The notes beneath the pieces are model-generated. The model did no database searches, was not told the DNA's origin, and saw only the letters and a program-made list of their open reading frames with translations. From contig LSAX01000003.1 in NCBI GenBank assembly GCA_001557505.1, forward strand, positions 620,001 to 684,000: a stretch of 64,000 nt of DNA, read 5' to 3'. The position numbers and the translations under genes are program-made. The DNA is from Reticulascus tulasneorum (taxonomy: Eukaryota > Ascomycota > Sordariomycetes > Glomerellales > Reticulascaceae). Below, one piece after another: positions 11,335-22,786 of the stretch; within the stretch, counting starts at the first letter, position 1; the number at the start of each line of letters is the position of its first letter.

Positions 11335-12712
11335 ATGACAAGCATCGATAGCTCTTCCCTTGACGTCGCCATCGTGGGCGGCGGTGTCATCGGGGTCATG
11401 ACGGCACTCGGACTCCTACATCGTGGCATACGTGTGACTATCTATGAGCGCGCAGCCAACTGGCACAAAATCGGAGCGGGATTCGCCTTCACAGGCATCG
11501 CAAGGGATTGTATGCAGCGTTTGGATCCAGGTATTCTCGAGGTTCTTAACCGCATCAGCGAAAAGACGAGCTCCAGCGCGAACACCCGCTATTGGAATGC
11601 CTTCCACCCGAAAACTAAGCTTCAAGCTGAGCAGGAGGAGTCGGCTTTGCTATTCCAGATGCCCGAGCAGCAGCTCGCCTTCTGGGGCTGCCTGCGCTCG
11701 CATCTTCTGCTTGGGATGACAGCTCAGCTGCCTGAGGGCGTGGTGAAGTTTGGAAAACATCTCATGGGCTATGAAGATGACCAAGGGGCCGATAAGGTGG
11801 TGTTGCGCTTCGCAGATGGCAGCTTCGCCGAGGCCGATGTGGTTGTTGGGTGCGACGGGATTCACTCAACAACTCGCAAAGTGCTACTAGGCGACGAGCA
11901 TCCGGCCTCACGTCCTAGTTACATCCATACTGTTGCCTACCGCACCATGGTGCCAATTGCGGCAGGAATTGCGGCCTTCGGGGAGGACAAGGCAAGGAGC
12001 GGTTGCATGCATTGTGGACCAGATGCCAACATGATGTCATATCCTGTTTGTTTAGCCCGGACCCTCAGTTGCGAGACTCAATCAGAAGCGGCTAACACAC
12101 GTTGGTAGGTGATGAACGGAACACTCTTTAATATCGCCTTTTTCGTTCACGAATCCTCAGAGTTTCCTGATGCAGATAAAATGACAGCACCTGCAACTCG
12201 CGACGAGCTTGAGCGTGCTGTTCAAGGCTGGGGCCCACACGCAGAGGAGATTGTGAAAATGTTCCCTGAGAAAATAGTCAAATGGGGGGTTTTTTGATAT
12301 AGCCAATCACCCTGCACCTACGTACGCGCGCGGCCGCGTATGCATTGCCGGCGACGCTGCACATGCCAGCAGCCTCTTTCAGGGTGTTGGTGCTTGTATG
12401 GGCGTCGAAGATGCCCTTGTACTTTCTGAAGTGCTGGAAACAGCACGGGATTGCGTGAATGGTAGCTCAGCGCAGAGCAAAAGATTAGCCATTGAGCAAG
12501 CTCTGCTTGCATTCAGCCAGGTGAGAATGGAGCGCAGCCGGTGGCTGGTACGTAGTTCTCGCGAGATGGGCAATATGTACCAATGGCGCTATGGGCCGAC
12601 AGGACGAGATATCCAACGATGCAAAGCTAAACTTGACCGGGCGTCGCGGAAGGTCTGGGACTTTGACGTTGAGAACATGGTGGCGGAGGCAAAAAGCATG
12701 GCTAGGGCTTAA
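11335..12712 (+). pseudogene. FAD-dependent monooxygenase (salicylate hydroxylase-like), frameshifted
   Basis: Class A flavoprotein hydroxylase of the type that hydroxylates or dearomatises aromatic polyketides. Exon 1 (11335-12045) holds the dinucleotide-binding motif VAIVGGGVIG at residues 11-20, and the second FAD/NADPH motif DVVVGCDGIHS. After an intron (12046-12108) the chain continues (VMNGTLFNIAFFVHE). At 12284-12295 a run of six G and six T carries one T too many: the frame stops at 12295-12297 (TGA), while the +1-corrected frame reads DIANHP.. and then CIAGDAAHASS, the conserved third FAD motif GDAAHA, to a stop at 12712. No intron of usable size removes the shift. It is either a true pseudogene or a homopolymer sequencing error; the rest of the gene is clean. 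It lies between the regulator and the PKS remnant and probably acted on the PKS product. Confidence 0.85.
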
Positions 12713-13405
12713 CAGAAAAAACCAGTTATCTGATAATTAATACACAACAACATTAAATTCCCCATTAATACGGCATCCGTTCCGTTTACTATGAAATCTT
12801 GACGCCCTCTCTTTCTCTGTTGTTTCTTTTCTAACATGCACGTTTGTACAATGCCATCCCGTGGCTCTCCTGCAGTCTTCTTCAGGGACGGACTTATCGG
12901 GCATTAGAGTATTAAAAGATAAAATGGCTGTTCGAAGATCGGCTTGTGTTCACCTCGGCATCTCTTGCTGGTCCTGAATGGATGTTCAGCCATGCGTTGC
13001 CTGGCTAAAGCTGCTGTGACTAGCTCCGGCGCGGAGTTTCGGACTAATTCCGCTTCGGGGGCGCTGTCCTGCGAAACTGAAATGCGATCTATAGCGTGAG
13101 CCTGCGGAGTTTTTAGGCCGGTCAAAACCAGTAGCCTAAAGATCTCATAATGAAAGAGAAACTACTAGTGCGGACAATTCATGCGAGGGCTGTTCCTAGT
13201 TCATCTTACCTGAGACGAGCGGTAGAAGAAAGTTGGCTCAACATCACATGTAATAGCAAGGGAGCCATACCTGATACCCGGGATTCTCATCCTAGCCTAC
13301 TTGGCAAGGGATACTCCTCGCTCAAATACAGCGACCGCAAATCAATCTATATCTTTTTCGTATCAGACTTTCACCCCAGTCTTACGCCTACAGACGAATC
13401 TACAA
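12713..13405. other. Intergenic upstream of PKS remnant
   Basis: No coding gene. CGG triplets are scattered near 13025-13060 but not in the N4-spaced palindrome seen elsewhere. Confidence 0.45.
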
Positions 13406-16400
13406 ATGGGCAGCACTACAGAAGCCTCTCGGGAGGAGACGATACTATTGTTTGGGGGACATGTTCTCTCACAGACCGAGAAGTCCCTAGACAATATTAT
13501 AGGCCCGCTCAGGGACGGCCCCAACGCAAAATGGATCATGAGCACAGTGGCCGGGCTGCCAAGCTACTGGAATGCCCTAGCGAGCAAAATACCCGAGGTC
13601 GCCAGTGCAGTCCCAGGTACACGGTTACTAGCTGACCTCGACTCGTGACTTAGACATGGTCTTACCGCAGACCGGTCGCGGCAGGATGCAGAGCTGCCGA
13701 ATATAGTGGTCGGTCCACTTATGGTTGCTATACAACTGAACCATTACTGGCGTTATCTCGAGATTCAGCGAGATAGAACAGGCAAGAGGCACGGCGAGGA
13801 TGATCTTCAAGCCGATCTAGTATTCCAGCAACAACAACAGCAGGTAGATGGCCGCAAGATCGAGACTCTAGGGTTCTGCGCCGGACTACTGGGAGCTCTG
13901 GCAGTTTCGAGCTCCAGCAACCGTCAGGATTTTGAACGGTACGGCGCCGCGGCGATGCGGATGGCGATGTTGATCGGTTCTCTGATCGATGCCCGGGAGG
14001 AATGGGACAAAGGTCTCGGCAAGGGCGGATCAGTCTCATACGCAACCGCATGGCGAGGCGCCAAGCGGCGGGAGGATATGACGCGCGTAATCTCTTCCTT
14101 GGCCCCAGAAGCCTATGTCGCGGTTCTCTACGACGAAGCTCGCGCAACAGTAATCACCTCAGAGCGCACAGCTCCGTCACTTGTGCGGCAGCTGCGCGCT
14201 GTGGGCGTTACGGCCGTCGAGGTCGGGGTCAAGGGTCAAATCCATACGCCAGGCCTGGAGCGAAAACGGCACACGAACACACTCGTCGAATTGTGCAGCG
14301 AGATGCCCGGTTTGAAGTTTGCCGATGCGGCGGACCTGGTTTTGCCGACCTACGACAACCAAGCAGGGGGAAGGCCGGTGTCTCCAGACCGGGGAAATAT
14401 GGCCGAGATGGTCTTACGGTCCATTCTGACCCAGCAGTGTAACTGGTACGGCACTTTCTCCGCGGCCGTAGCTAATCAAGATGATGCCTCCGTTGTAGCC
14501 TTTGGGCTAGATCGCTGTGTTCCGCCAACTCTGATGCGTCAACTTGGTTCGAAGCAGCTGCACTTTGAGGACATTGAAAAGGATACTCTTACAAGAAGCA
14601 TACCAATCCAAGAGCCTATTTTAGACTTGGGGTCGCAGCAACAGCAAAAGAAACCACAGCATCAACCACAACACCAAGGCGACAAGAACCCAACCAACAC
14701 TCTACCAATTCCGCAAAAGTCATCAAACGTCTCCCGCTCCACAATAAAGCAGAATTCATTCGGCCCCGGTTCTGGTAACGACACTATTGCGGTTATAGGT
14801 ATGTCAGTCAAGGTCGCAGGAGCTGACGACCTGGACGAGTTCTCGTCAATGCTCCAGACAGGAAAATCTCAGCATGAGATTATCACACGCGACCGGCTGA
14901 TGCACGACATGCTATTTCGCGAGAGCGCAGATGCCGACCCGAAGCGTAAGTTCTACGGCAATTTCATGCGCGACTCGGACGCCTTCGACCACAAATTCTT
15001 TAAACGCAGCCCTCGCGAGTCAAAAGCCATGGATCCGCAGAGTCGCCTCTGCCTCGAGGCCGCCTACCAAGCGGTAGAGCAATCGGGGTATTTTGCTGAG
15101 ACTACGGCGAACACAAACGAGCGTGATAAGATGCACGTTGGCGTGTACTTGGGGAACTGTGGTGTAGACTACGAACATAACATTACGTGTCATCCACCTA
15201 ACGCTTTTACCGCGACTGGGGGCCTGAAGAGCTTTATCGTCGGGAGGCTGTCTCACTACTTTGGCTGGACCGGCCCGTCCATGACATTTGATACAGCATG
15301 CTCCTCGTCTGCGGTGGCGATCCACACGGCGTGTCGAAACCTCTTGTCTGGCGAGTGCAGTGCTGCGCTGTGTGGGGGGGTTAATATCATTACCAACATG
15401 CTGTGGCTGCAGAATCTTGCGGCCGGCAGTTTTCTCAGCCCAACGGGCCAGTGCAAGCCATTCGACGATGGTGCCGATGGGTACTGTCGCGCCGAGGCAG
15501 TTGGCTTCGTCTTTCTGAAAAGGATGTCTGATGCCCTGGCTGATGGAGACCCGATCCTGGCGACCATTCCAGCAACCGCTGTCTACCAGAACCAAAATTG
15601 CACGCTGCTATTCGTACCTAATTCACCATCCCTATCGCACCTATTTCGAGACGTTATCCGCCAGGCGAACGTAGCGGCGCGCGACATATCGCTGGTCGAG
15701 GCGCACGGGACTGGCACGCCTGTGGGTGATCCGGCAGAGTATGAGAGTGTGCGCCTGGCACTGGGTGGCCCAATCCGTGACAAGCCGTTGCCCATTGGGT
15801 CGATCAAGGGTCATATTGGACACACCGAGGGCGCGTCGGGTGTCATCGCACTGATCAAGGTCATCATGATGATGCGGGACGGCTTCATTCCACCACAGGC
15901 TAGTTTTACTAAGATGAACCACCAGATCGAGGTGCGACCAGACGACATGATTGAGGTGGTGACATCGCTGCGGCCTTGGCAGGAAGAGACTAAGGTAGCA
16001 CTTATTAACAACTACGGTGCGTGCGGATCTAACGCAAGTATGGTGGTGGCGATACGTCCCACGATACAACACCTCTTGGAAACCCTACCGGACGCGGTAA
16101 TAGTGGCGTACCTCGATGATATCTATATCCTCAGCCCGGAAGACACGCCGCTGCTAGAGACCGTCGGCCGCGAGCTCAAAGGTGCACCGGTCACTCTCAA
16201 CTACACTAAGTCTCACGAGACGTCCGTCTCGTCTCTACGTCGGGACGGCCTCGCCGCTCTTGGTAGCTTTATCGGACCGATGGCCGCAAGGCAACACTTC
16301 CTACGAGGGAAGCTGGACGTGCTGGACGCGGCGATCTCATCCCTACGAGACCTACGGAAGCAAGACGCCCTCTTGCTCTTAAAGGGAAGCGTCCACCTCT

Positions 16401-17026
16401 TGCTCCGCCACTTACTCCGTCAGCTTGATCCGGACGGGTTGGTATCTCTCTGGAATGAAGCTGACGATATGGTCAAGGATGTGATTAAGACGCTGGCCGC
16501 CAGGAGGACCGGCGACCTCGTGACGATAGGAGCGCCGGAGATCATCGCCATGCCCGCTAGACAAGGAGGTCTAGGCTTACCTTGGCACGCCAGCCTCGCT
16601 AAAGGTCTCTACACCGCAGCCCGGAACGCGGCACAGAACCTCGTCCGACAGATCCAGCCCGAGATCACCATCTACACGCCAGGTGCTCCGACCGCCCAAG
16701 AGGTCGCCACGGACATTAATGCCGCTTTGCAACATCATTACGCGGACGGGCTACCGGCTGCGTATTGGAACGTCGTCCATGAGAGTAGTAGCTATCTCGG
16801 ACGCCGGTGGATGATGGCCATGCCGACTCACACTAAGTTGACTATGGCCGATACCGACGTGACGGAGACGTTGAGGGCCAGACTCTTAATACCATGCCGT
16901 CCGCCAGAACATCCGTGTAGCCACTGCGGCGCGATGTCTTCCATCAGCCACGAGGACGTCTGCCGCGCAGCAGCGAGACGTTGGACCAGCCGCCACGACC
17001 AAATCACCCGCGCACTCACAAACTAA
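13406..17026 (+). pseudogene. Non-reducing PKS remnant (SAT-KS) fused in frame to retrotransposon reverse transcriptase
   Basis: ATG at 13406 opens a starter-unit transacylase (SAT) domain. An in-frame TGA at 13646-13648 replaces the Trp expected before LRHG; the frame then stays open from 13649 to 17026. The SAT active site GFCAG is present near codon 58 after ATG 13721. A Q-rich linker (about 14630-14690) precedes a complete-looking ketosynthase: active-site Cys in DTACSSS (15299-15301), His in EAHGTGT (15704-15706), His in KGHIGHTEG (15812-15814), ending [11 protein letters not shown]. At about 16048-16060 the frame passes without a break into RT sequence with [10 protein letters not shown]. 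Acyltransferase, product template, ACP and any release domain are absent, and none lies downstream. Normal NR-PKSs are about 1700-2700 aa. The KS resembles that of the methyltransferase-containing NR-PKS group, but that is a weak call. Without AT and ACP it cannot make a polyketide. Confidence 0.88.
13646..13648 (+). other. In-frame nonsense codon in SAT domain
   Basis: TGA in the PKS frame between LLADLDS and [11 protein letters not shown] Trp codon (TGG) fits the family at this place, so a single G to A change explains the stop. An N-terminal fragment of about 80 aa or a restart at ATG 13721 would result. Confidence 0.7.
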
Positions 17027-17377
17027 CTCTCTAGCCGGAACGATTTGATCGTGGAGATAGAGCCTCTCGTATCGCAAGACATAAGCCCTATCGCGGAGGC
17101 GGACGCCAGCCCCGGACCAGACACCGTGGCGGCCGAAGCCAACGCCTTGAGAGCGGATTTCGCGGTGACTTACGGGACGACGAGGACCTTCTACGACGTC
17201 CAGGTCGTAGCGATTAACAAGGACTCGGTAAGGGCGGACGTCTTCGCTACTATTTCTACCGCGGCTAACGTTAAACGACGGAAGTATCGAGAACTTAGGG
17301 ATTCCTTCAAGCTACTTATCTTCTCGGCTGGCGGCCTGATGGAGAGAGAGATGGCCAAGGCGTATCTGGACTTGTAG
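16051..17377 (+). mobile_element. 5'-truncated non-LTR retrotransposon with restriction-like endonuclease (CRE/MoTeR-like)
   Basis: The remnant starts just before the RT catalytic box (YLDD at 16109-16120) and contains the thumb region ([19 protein letters not shown]), the GGLGLP motif, a zinc knuckle at about 16916-16966 (C-x2-C..H-x3-C, from [18 protein letters not shown]) and a restriction-like endonuclease (RADF..YDVQVV, then a K/R-rich helix) up to the stop at 17375-17377. A single in-frame TAA at 17024-17026 separates knuckle and nuclease; otherwise the frame is continuous. RT followed by knuckle and PD-(D/E)XK nuclease is the architecture of R2/CRE/NeSL-type elements; in fungi the CRE-like group, including telomeric MoTeR, has it. 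Loss of the 5' part is what incomplete target-primed reverse transcription leaves. The 3' end is not clear; the AT-rich tail to about 17760 may belong to it. Confidence 0.82.
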
Positions 17378-17538
17378 AGGCTTATAGGTTGGCAGGCCGC
17401 GAACTAGATGGATATGTCCATCTTATTGATTTTGGCGAGGACGAGAGCTGGCGTCGTGACGTTTATCTTAAATGATGTACGAGGACGGAGAGCTTGAAAA
17501 TCTTCGGGTCTTCTAGACGAGATATCGAGTCGGAATTT

Positions 17539-17652
17539 TGGTGGTTCTAGAAGAGGTCTTGAAGTCATTTCTGATTTCTGGATAGCTGGATTTTTGATGG
17601 TCTTGGAAGAGGTTTTAAAGTAATTTTTGGATTTTCTGAAAGTTGGATTTTT
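17539..17652 (+). repeat. Two imperfect 57-bp tandem units in the retroelement 3' tail
   Basis: Units 17539-17595 and 17596-17652 share ..TGGTnnT..AGAAGAGGT.., a T-rich middle and the end GGATTTTT. Many differences are G/A or C/T. A third unit may begin at 17653 (AATGGTTTTA). This is probably part of the element's 3' untranslated region. Confidence 0.65.
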
Positions 17653-18112
17653 AATGGTTTTATTTTGTTTTAATCTTTCTTTTGAAAATTGGAATTTCTC
17701 TAAATGGGAAAGAAAGTAAATATCTAGTAGATAACCTTAGATTGTCAATATTAATGGCCTAACCTTAACCCATTTTAGTGTGTTGTGTTGGGTGTGTGTG
17801 TTGGAGAGTTGGTGGTTACGGTGGTGTGGCTACGAGACAACCTGGCCTAGGTCAATTTCAGTATATCAGGCCTTAAGTAAAGCCAAATATTAGAAGCGAA
17901 TATGAAACCGTAAGGGCCGAGTTCCTCAACCATTTTATTACCAAAGCCTTGTTTTTTTCTCTAACCATGTCTACTTACATATAATATAAGCCAGTTGTGC
18001 CGATCTCATATCTGATAGGTTGTGTGGCAGATAAGCCAGAAGAATATCAACGATGTGCCTTCTATTAGACTCACCGGCGACTAAGTTCAATACAACGTTT
18101 AAAAAGTGAGGT
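17653..18112. other. AT-rich intergenic tail between retroelement and subtilase
   Basis: T-rich then TG-rich sequence (17778-17830). No PKS acyltransferase or other coding sequence resumes here, so the retroelement did not simply interrupt an otherwise complete PKS. Confidence 0.5.
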
Positions 18113-21100
18113 TTACGGTGCAATAGGCTGTCTCTCGTACTTGCCGGTGATCTCGATATCCGGGGTCTCGAAAACATCCCAGTTGTTGGCAGCCTCTCTG
18201 TTGCCAAAAGGCTTGAGCGTAGCGAAGCGCATCCTGTTACAAAATCAATTAGGTTTGTCATAAAGACTGTCCAACAGGATAAACTCACGTATAGTTGCCC
18301 GGCTCAATCTGGCTACCATTGCCAAGCACACCAAACCACCAGTACTCGTTATAGATGTTGGAGTACTCCACATTACGGACTATATCGATTTCTGGGAAGG
18401 CCCAGATCTCTTCGGGGTTATGATAGTCGGTGTTGATAACGGTGACTTGCCCTGCTCCGGCCCAACTGGTCGCAGTGCCGACATATCCGTTTGAACCAGG
18501 AACAGGAGGGTACTCCCACTTTTGTTCGCTCCAGCCACCTTCATAGATCTGTGGAAGTCAGCATTTCTATAACTTCACGTCAATGGAAAGACACAACTCA
18601 CATCCCAGCGCACTTCTCTGGTTGCCCAAATATTCTTTGAGATAATCTTGGGGAAGTCTTGTATGAAGAGCGAAAGATTGAACGAGTAGCTACCACAAAC
18701 ATTAGTATTGAGTATTAGACGATAGGGAATTGGCTTGATCAGCGTACGTAGACTTTTCAATAATAGGCACATCTGCAAAGCTAGAGATCGAGTACGGGTA
18801 AACGATACTGCCGCTCATGTCTTCCATCTGAGCTCTGAGATTGGCACCCAGTCCTAAAGTTTTTATCAGTACTTAGCACAATAGCCTCTTGTAACTGTTT
18901 CATATTTAATGGGAGTCAACTCACCCATATATGGTATCGAAAGCTGCTCGCCATTGTTACCACTGACAATGACCTTACCACTATACAATGGCAAGCTCGC
19001 TGCGTCCCAACCCAAGTTGCTGGGGTTGGGGAAGTTCACGCTGCTCCAGTTAGCATAGCTTCGTTGCCCATAGCTGAATCCAAACTTACGAAACAGTCTT
19101 CGACTGCCCTGGCCTCAGCGTGAAATCTCTTGGCAATGAAATGTCGATTGACAAGTCCATGGGCAGCATTTCTTCGAATGTCTTAAGCCTCCTCTCGGTA
19201 ATTTCGGGTGTCAAGGAAAAGTTCCCGACTAGTTCAATGCCCGCAGCTGCCTCATAGGAGAACTTATAAGTAACATCCTTATCACCTCCGTTAGTGACGG
19301 TGACGTCATGGTAACGGCTAAAGTAGTGGGTGTCGTTCAAGGCCATCTTCTCAAAAGCCATGCTTGTAGTGTAATTGACGACTTTGAAAGCATCAATAAG
19401 TCCGTTACCAACTTGGGCAACAGGGGCATTGAAGCCGAAATCCCAATCGTACCCGTCTGAGTAAGGGATAGACGTTCCACTAGCGATAATGCGGTTATGG
19501 AGCATCTTCGCAAAACCCTTGCCTACGATATTGATCAGTCCTGTTCATTTCGTGTATGATTTTGGAAATAAAGCCATGATGAACTCAAACGACTTACCAT
19601 GAACACTTCGGCCGCCATAAACGCTGACATAGAGAGCCGCTACACCTGCAACGTAGGGGCAAGCCATCGAAGTGCCAGACATAAGCGCCCAGCCGTCGTT
19701 AAGGTAGGTACTGTAAATCTGTTGAGTATTAGTCTCAAAGTTCATCTTCGGTTCTGGTATGGACTATCATACGTTGCCGCCTGGGGCAGCAATATCTGGC
19801 TTGATATCGAGATCGTTGCCAGCACCCCAGGAGGTGAACGGACTGGCCAAACTGCCACCAGTGAATGGTAACCCAACTAGATTGTCCGGGTTGGAAGAAA
19901 AGTCAGCAGTGACATTGCCACCAGCTGCAATGTTTCCGATAATAGCTGCTCCGGCCTCTGCAGTTATCATCGCAATCAAGCCGATGTCGCTGCCGGTAGA
20001 AGGCTGGGCGATTTCCCTGTCGTCGGTATATATAAGGATATATTCGGCACCAAGAGCCACAAGATTCGCTTGCTTAACCTCAAAAGTACAAGTTCCACGT
20101 CTGACGATTGGAATAACTCCATCAAGTCTTGGAGTATCGGCGGGGTAAGGTTGGCAGCCGTCAGCCACAGCCGTGGGATCCATACTCAACGAAACGACAG
20201 GCCAGTCGACAATATCGAGTGGAAAATAGTAGGTAGAGGGAATATAAGCAGCCTAAATATCGTTAAACCCAATGCGAATAGTATAATCCACGAGAATGTA
20301 TAACGTACCTTAACGGTCTCGGTAACCCCGTCGAGAGAAAAGCTCAATCTGAAGGCATCTGTGGCGACCTGATCTGAGTCAACAGAGGCAACGCTCAGAA
20401 CATTCGTTCCAGACGAGCCGCTGCCATGATAAAATGCGCCCATTTCTCCTGCGTTGCCGGCGCTGATGGTAACTACCACGCCCTCGTCCACAAGACGGCT
20501 TGCAACCTCAGCCCATGCGCCAGTGCTCCAACCACTTGCTTCTCCAATAGAGGCAGTGATGATGTCCATCTGGCATAAATTTATCAGTTCAACTCTCTCC
20601 ATAACTGCTGGGCTCACATACCCCGTCAGCATATGCCATGAGGAAGGCATCGATGAGGGTTACTTCGTCGGTGCCGTCCTTTACTTGTTAGATTTGCTGC
20701 CTTTCCGGTTATGATTCGGGCGTGGGAACTCACTACTAGACTGAAGACCTTATATGAGTAGATGCTTGACTCTGGGGCAACGCCGCGCCAGCTACTCATG
20801 ATTAGAATATCTCAGCCAAACTACATGGATCAGTCAACCTACAAAGAAGTGTTGCCAGCAATAATGCCAGCGACATGGGTACCTGGCATCTTGTTAGAGT
20901 TGAACCACATGATAGAGAGTAATCGTGAGAGCTTTACCATGTCCAATTTGATCCAGCGGGTCCTCGTCAGGTTCTTTTTCACCGGCGCTTGGCCAGACTG
21001 TGACGAAGTTAACTCATGAGCATGGAGATATTCTAGCCTGTACTAGAGACTGAGGCACCTCAGGAGGACTACTCACTCTGATTCCCAACAAAATCATATC

Positions 21101-21715
21101 CTCCAACAACCTTGCAGCCCTCACCCAAGCAGCCACCAAGCTTTTCTGATATTAGCAGGTAATGGGTACCTCCGGCACTGTAGAATGACTTACGGCAGGG
21201 TGAGTATACCAAGTCCCGGTATCGACGACACCAACCTTCGCGCCTTTACCGAACACTCCTCTTGAGTGCAACTTGCTCACACCCGTGGTATTATGGCTCG
21301 AATAATCCGGCGACGAAGCTTCGTCGGCAAAGGATAGAGTCATAGGAGGCAGAGCTACACGGTTATTTGCCCAGACACGGGCAACACTGCTGAGCTTTTG
21401 CAGGCTATCAATATTGTATTTTTCCGTCACAATACTGGCGCCAGAAAAAATACTGCTATCGAAAGTCTTGACCACAGTAATCTCGTCTGTCAACTCAAGA
21501 TCTCGGCGAGCTTTGGCCGAACCCTAAGCAAGGCTGTTAGCTGCGTGTTCTAGAAGCAAGTATGGTGAACAGGCACTTACGGGGGTGTACTCAACAATGA
21601 AGCTCTTGGAGATGATTGTCGAATTCAATGCCTGATTTGCTTGACGGGGGACGAATCCCTCTGCCCGTGCGAGGACGGGCAGCGCGAGCGCGGCAGTCAG
21701 ACCTAGTAGATGCAT
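18113..21715 (-). CDS. Secreted subtilisin-like serine protease (S8, Vpr type)
   Basis: Secreted endopeptidase. The start ATG is at 21715-21713 with a signal peptide MHLLGLTAALALPVLARA. The inhibitor I9-like propeptide follows (ITVVKTFDSSIFSG..). The catalytic Asp is in VGVVDTGTWYTHPA (about 21215-21230). The His motif GHGTHVAG is rebuilt across an intron at about 20880-20945. The oxyanion region reads VVTISAGNAGEMGAF, a PA-like insert lies around 19990-20150, and the catalytic Ser is in SGTSMACPYVAG (Ser codon complement of 19668-19670). A C-terminal Fn3-like domain ends MRFATLKPFGN..WDVFETP with the stop at 18113. About ten introns interrupt it, far more than the single intron of the paralogue at 25807-28589. 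No lesion was seen, though I did not verify every junction base by base. Confidence 0.82.
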
Positions 21716-22722
21716 TGTGACTGTCTGTCGATGGAATTCCAGGTCCTGCTAGAAGCATTTGGCAGGAGTCTGACAGCTTGATATAAAGTCTTGCTCTCAG
21801 CAGTCATCACGAAGTACTCGGGTTGAGGCTTATCAAGACCGATGTCGCTGTTGAGAAAAACTTTCGACTTCCTAATTAGGTCATCTTGACCAGGCTGCAT
21901 ATCGCAGGCTACGGATGGCTAGAGCGACTGTCTTGGATACGTGCACTTGGCAGGGGCTGGTAGCCTACCTTTATAAGGCAAGTTTATATGAATCCATTTA
22001 AAAGTTTGAAGGAAGCTTGTCGAGCTATAAGGCCCCACAGCTAGATCTTTGATGATACGTACTACCCAAGATAAGATGTGACTTCTTAATAGGTAGTCCA
22101 TTATGCATTCTTATTGTCAGACCAGCTTTGTTCGGGGACCCACATTGTTCAAATTAATAGGCCTACTACATAGTAGCTTAACAGTTCAAAGTCAGTGTCT
22201 CCAAACGTAGAGACGTATACCCCTTTACAATGATCAGAAGAACTAGGGCCTTGTAGACGGTATATGAAACGGAATTTAGTCGTTAATTTTCCTGATGGTT
22301 TCTTTGAGTACATGATTCAAGTTGAGCAGGCTGAGGGTCTATAGAGATATGCGGTAATAGACCTCTTCAGGGTAAAGTGCATAAGAGTTGAGGTTGGCTA
22401 GCATAGGTGTCTTTTGGGGCTTTAATGGCACCTATCTGTATTTCGGGCGGGTTCGGTAGATCCGGCCGTATGAAGTTGCATATGCGTGATTAAGATTGTA
22501 ATGAATAGCAATCGTTCAATTTCGCCAACTTTGCGTACCTGCTTGGCTCCGCTGACTTTTTTTAAGAAGCTTCCGTGCAAGAAACGGCATGTTTCCGTAT
22601 GTGTCTATAAAGCCGCAAGTAAACAACAGGCCATGTATCTGCGCCAAATGCTAGGCTCGGCACCTGTACGAAGAGGAAGGTGTCACCGTGAGCGGATCAT
22701 GCCCGCCCGTTGAGCTGCCGGC

Positions 22723-22786
22723 GGGGCAGCGGGGCAGCGGGGCAGCAGGGCAGCAGGGCAGCGGGGCAGCAGGGCAGCGGGGCGGC
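22723..22786 (+). repeat. G-rich octamer minisatellite, potential G-quadruplex
   Basis: Eight tandem octamers RGGGCAGC (the last GGGGCGGC), followed by GGGACGGGG. G-runs of 3-4 recur every 8 bases with 4-base loops, meeting the usual G4 pattern on the plus strand. Confidence 0.85.

Noticed and set aside
17757..17771. Telomere-like CCTAACCTTAACCC at the retroelement end
   Set aside because: Only about two degenerate units; too short to claim telomeric origin although MoTeR-type elements sit in telomeres.
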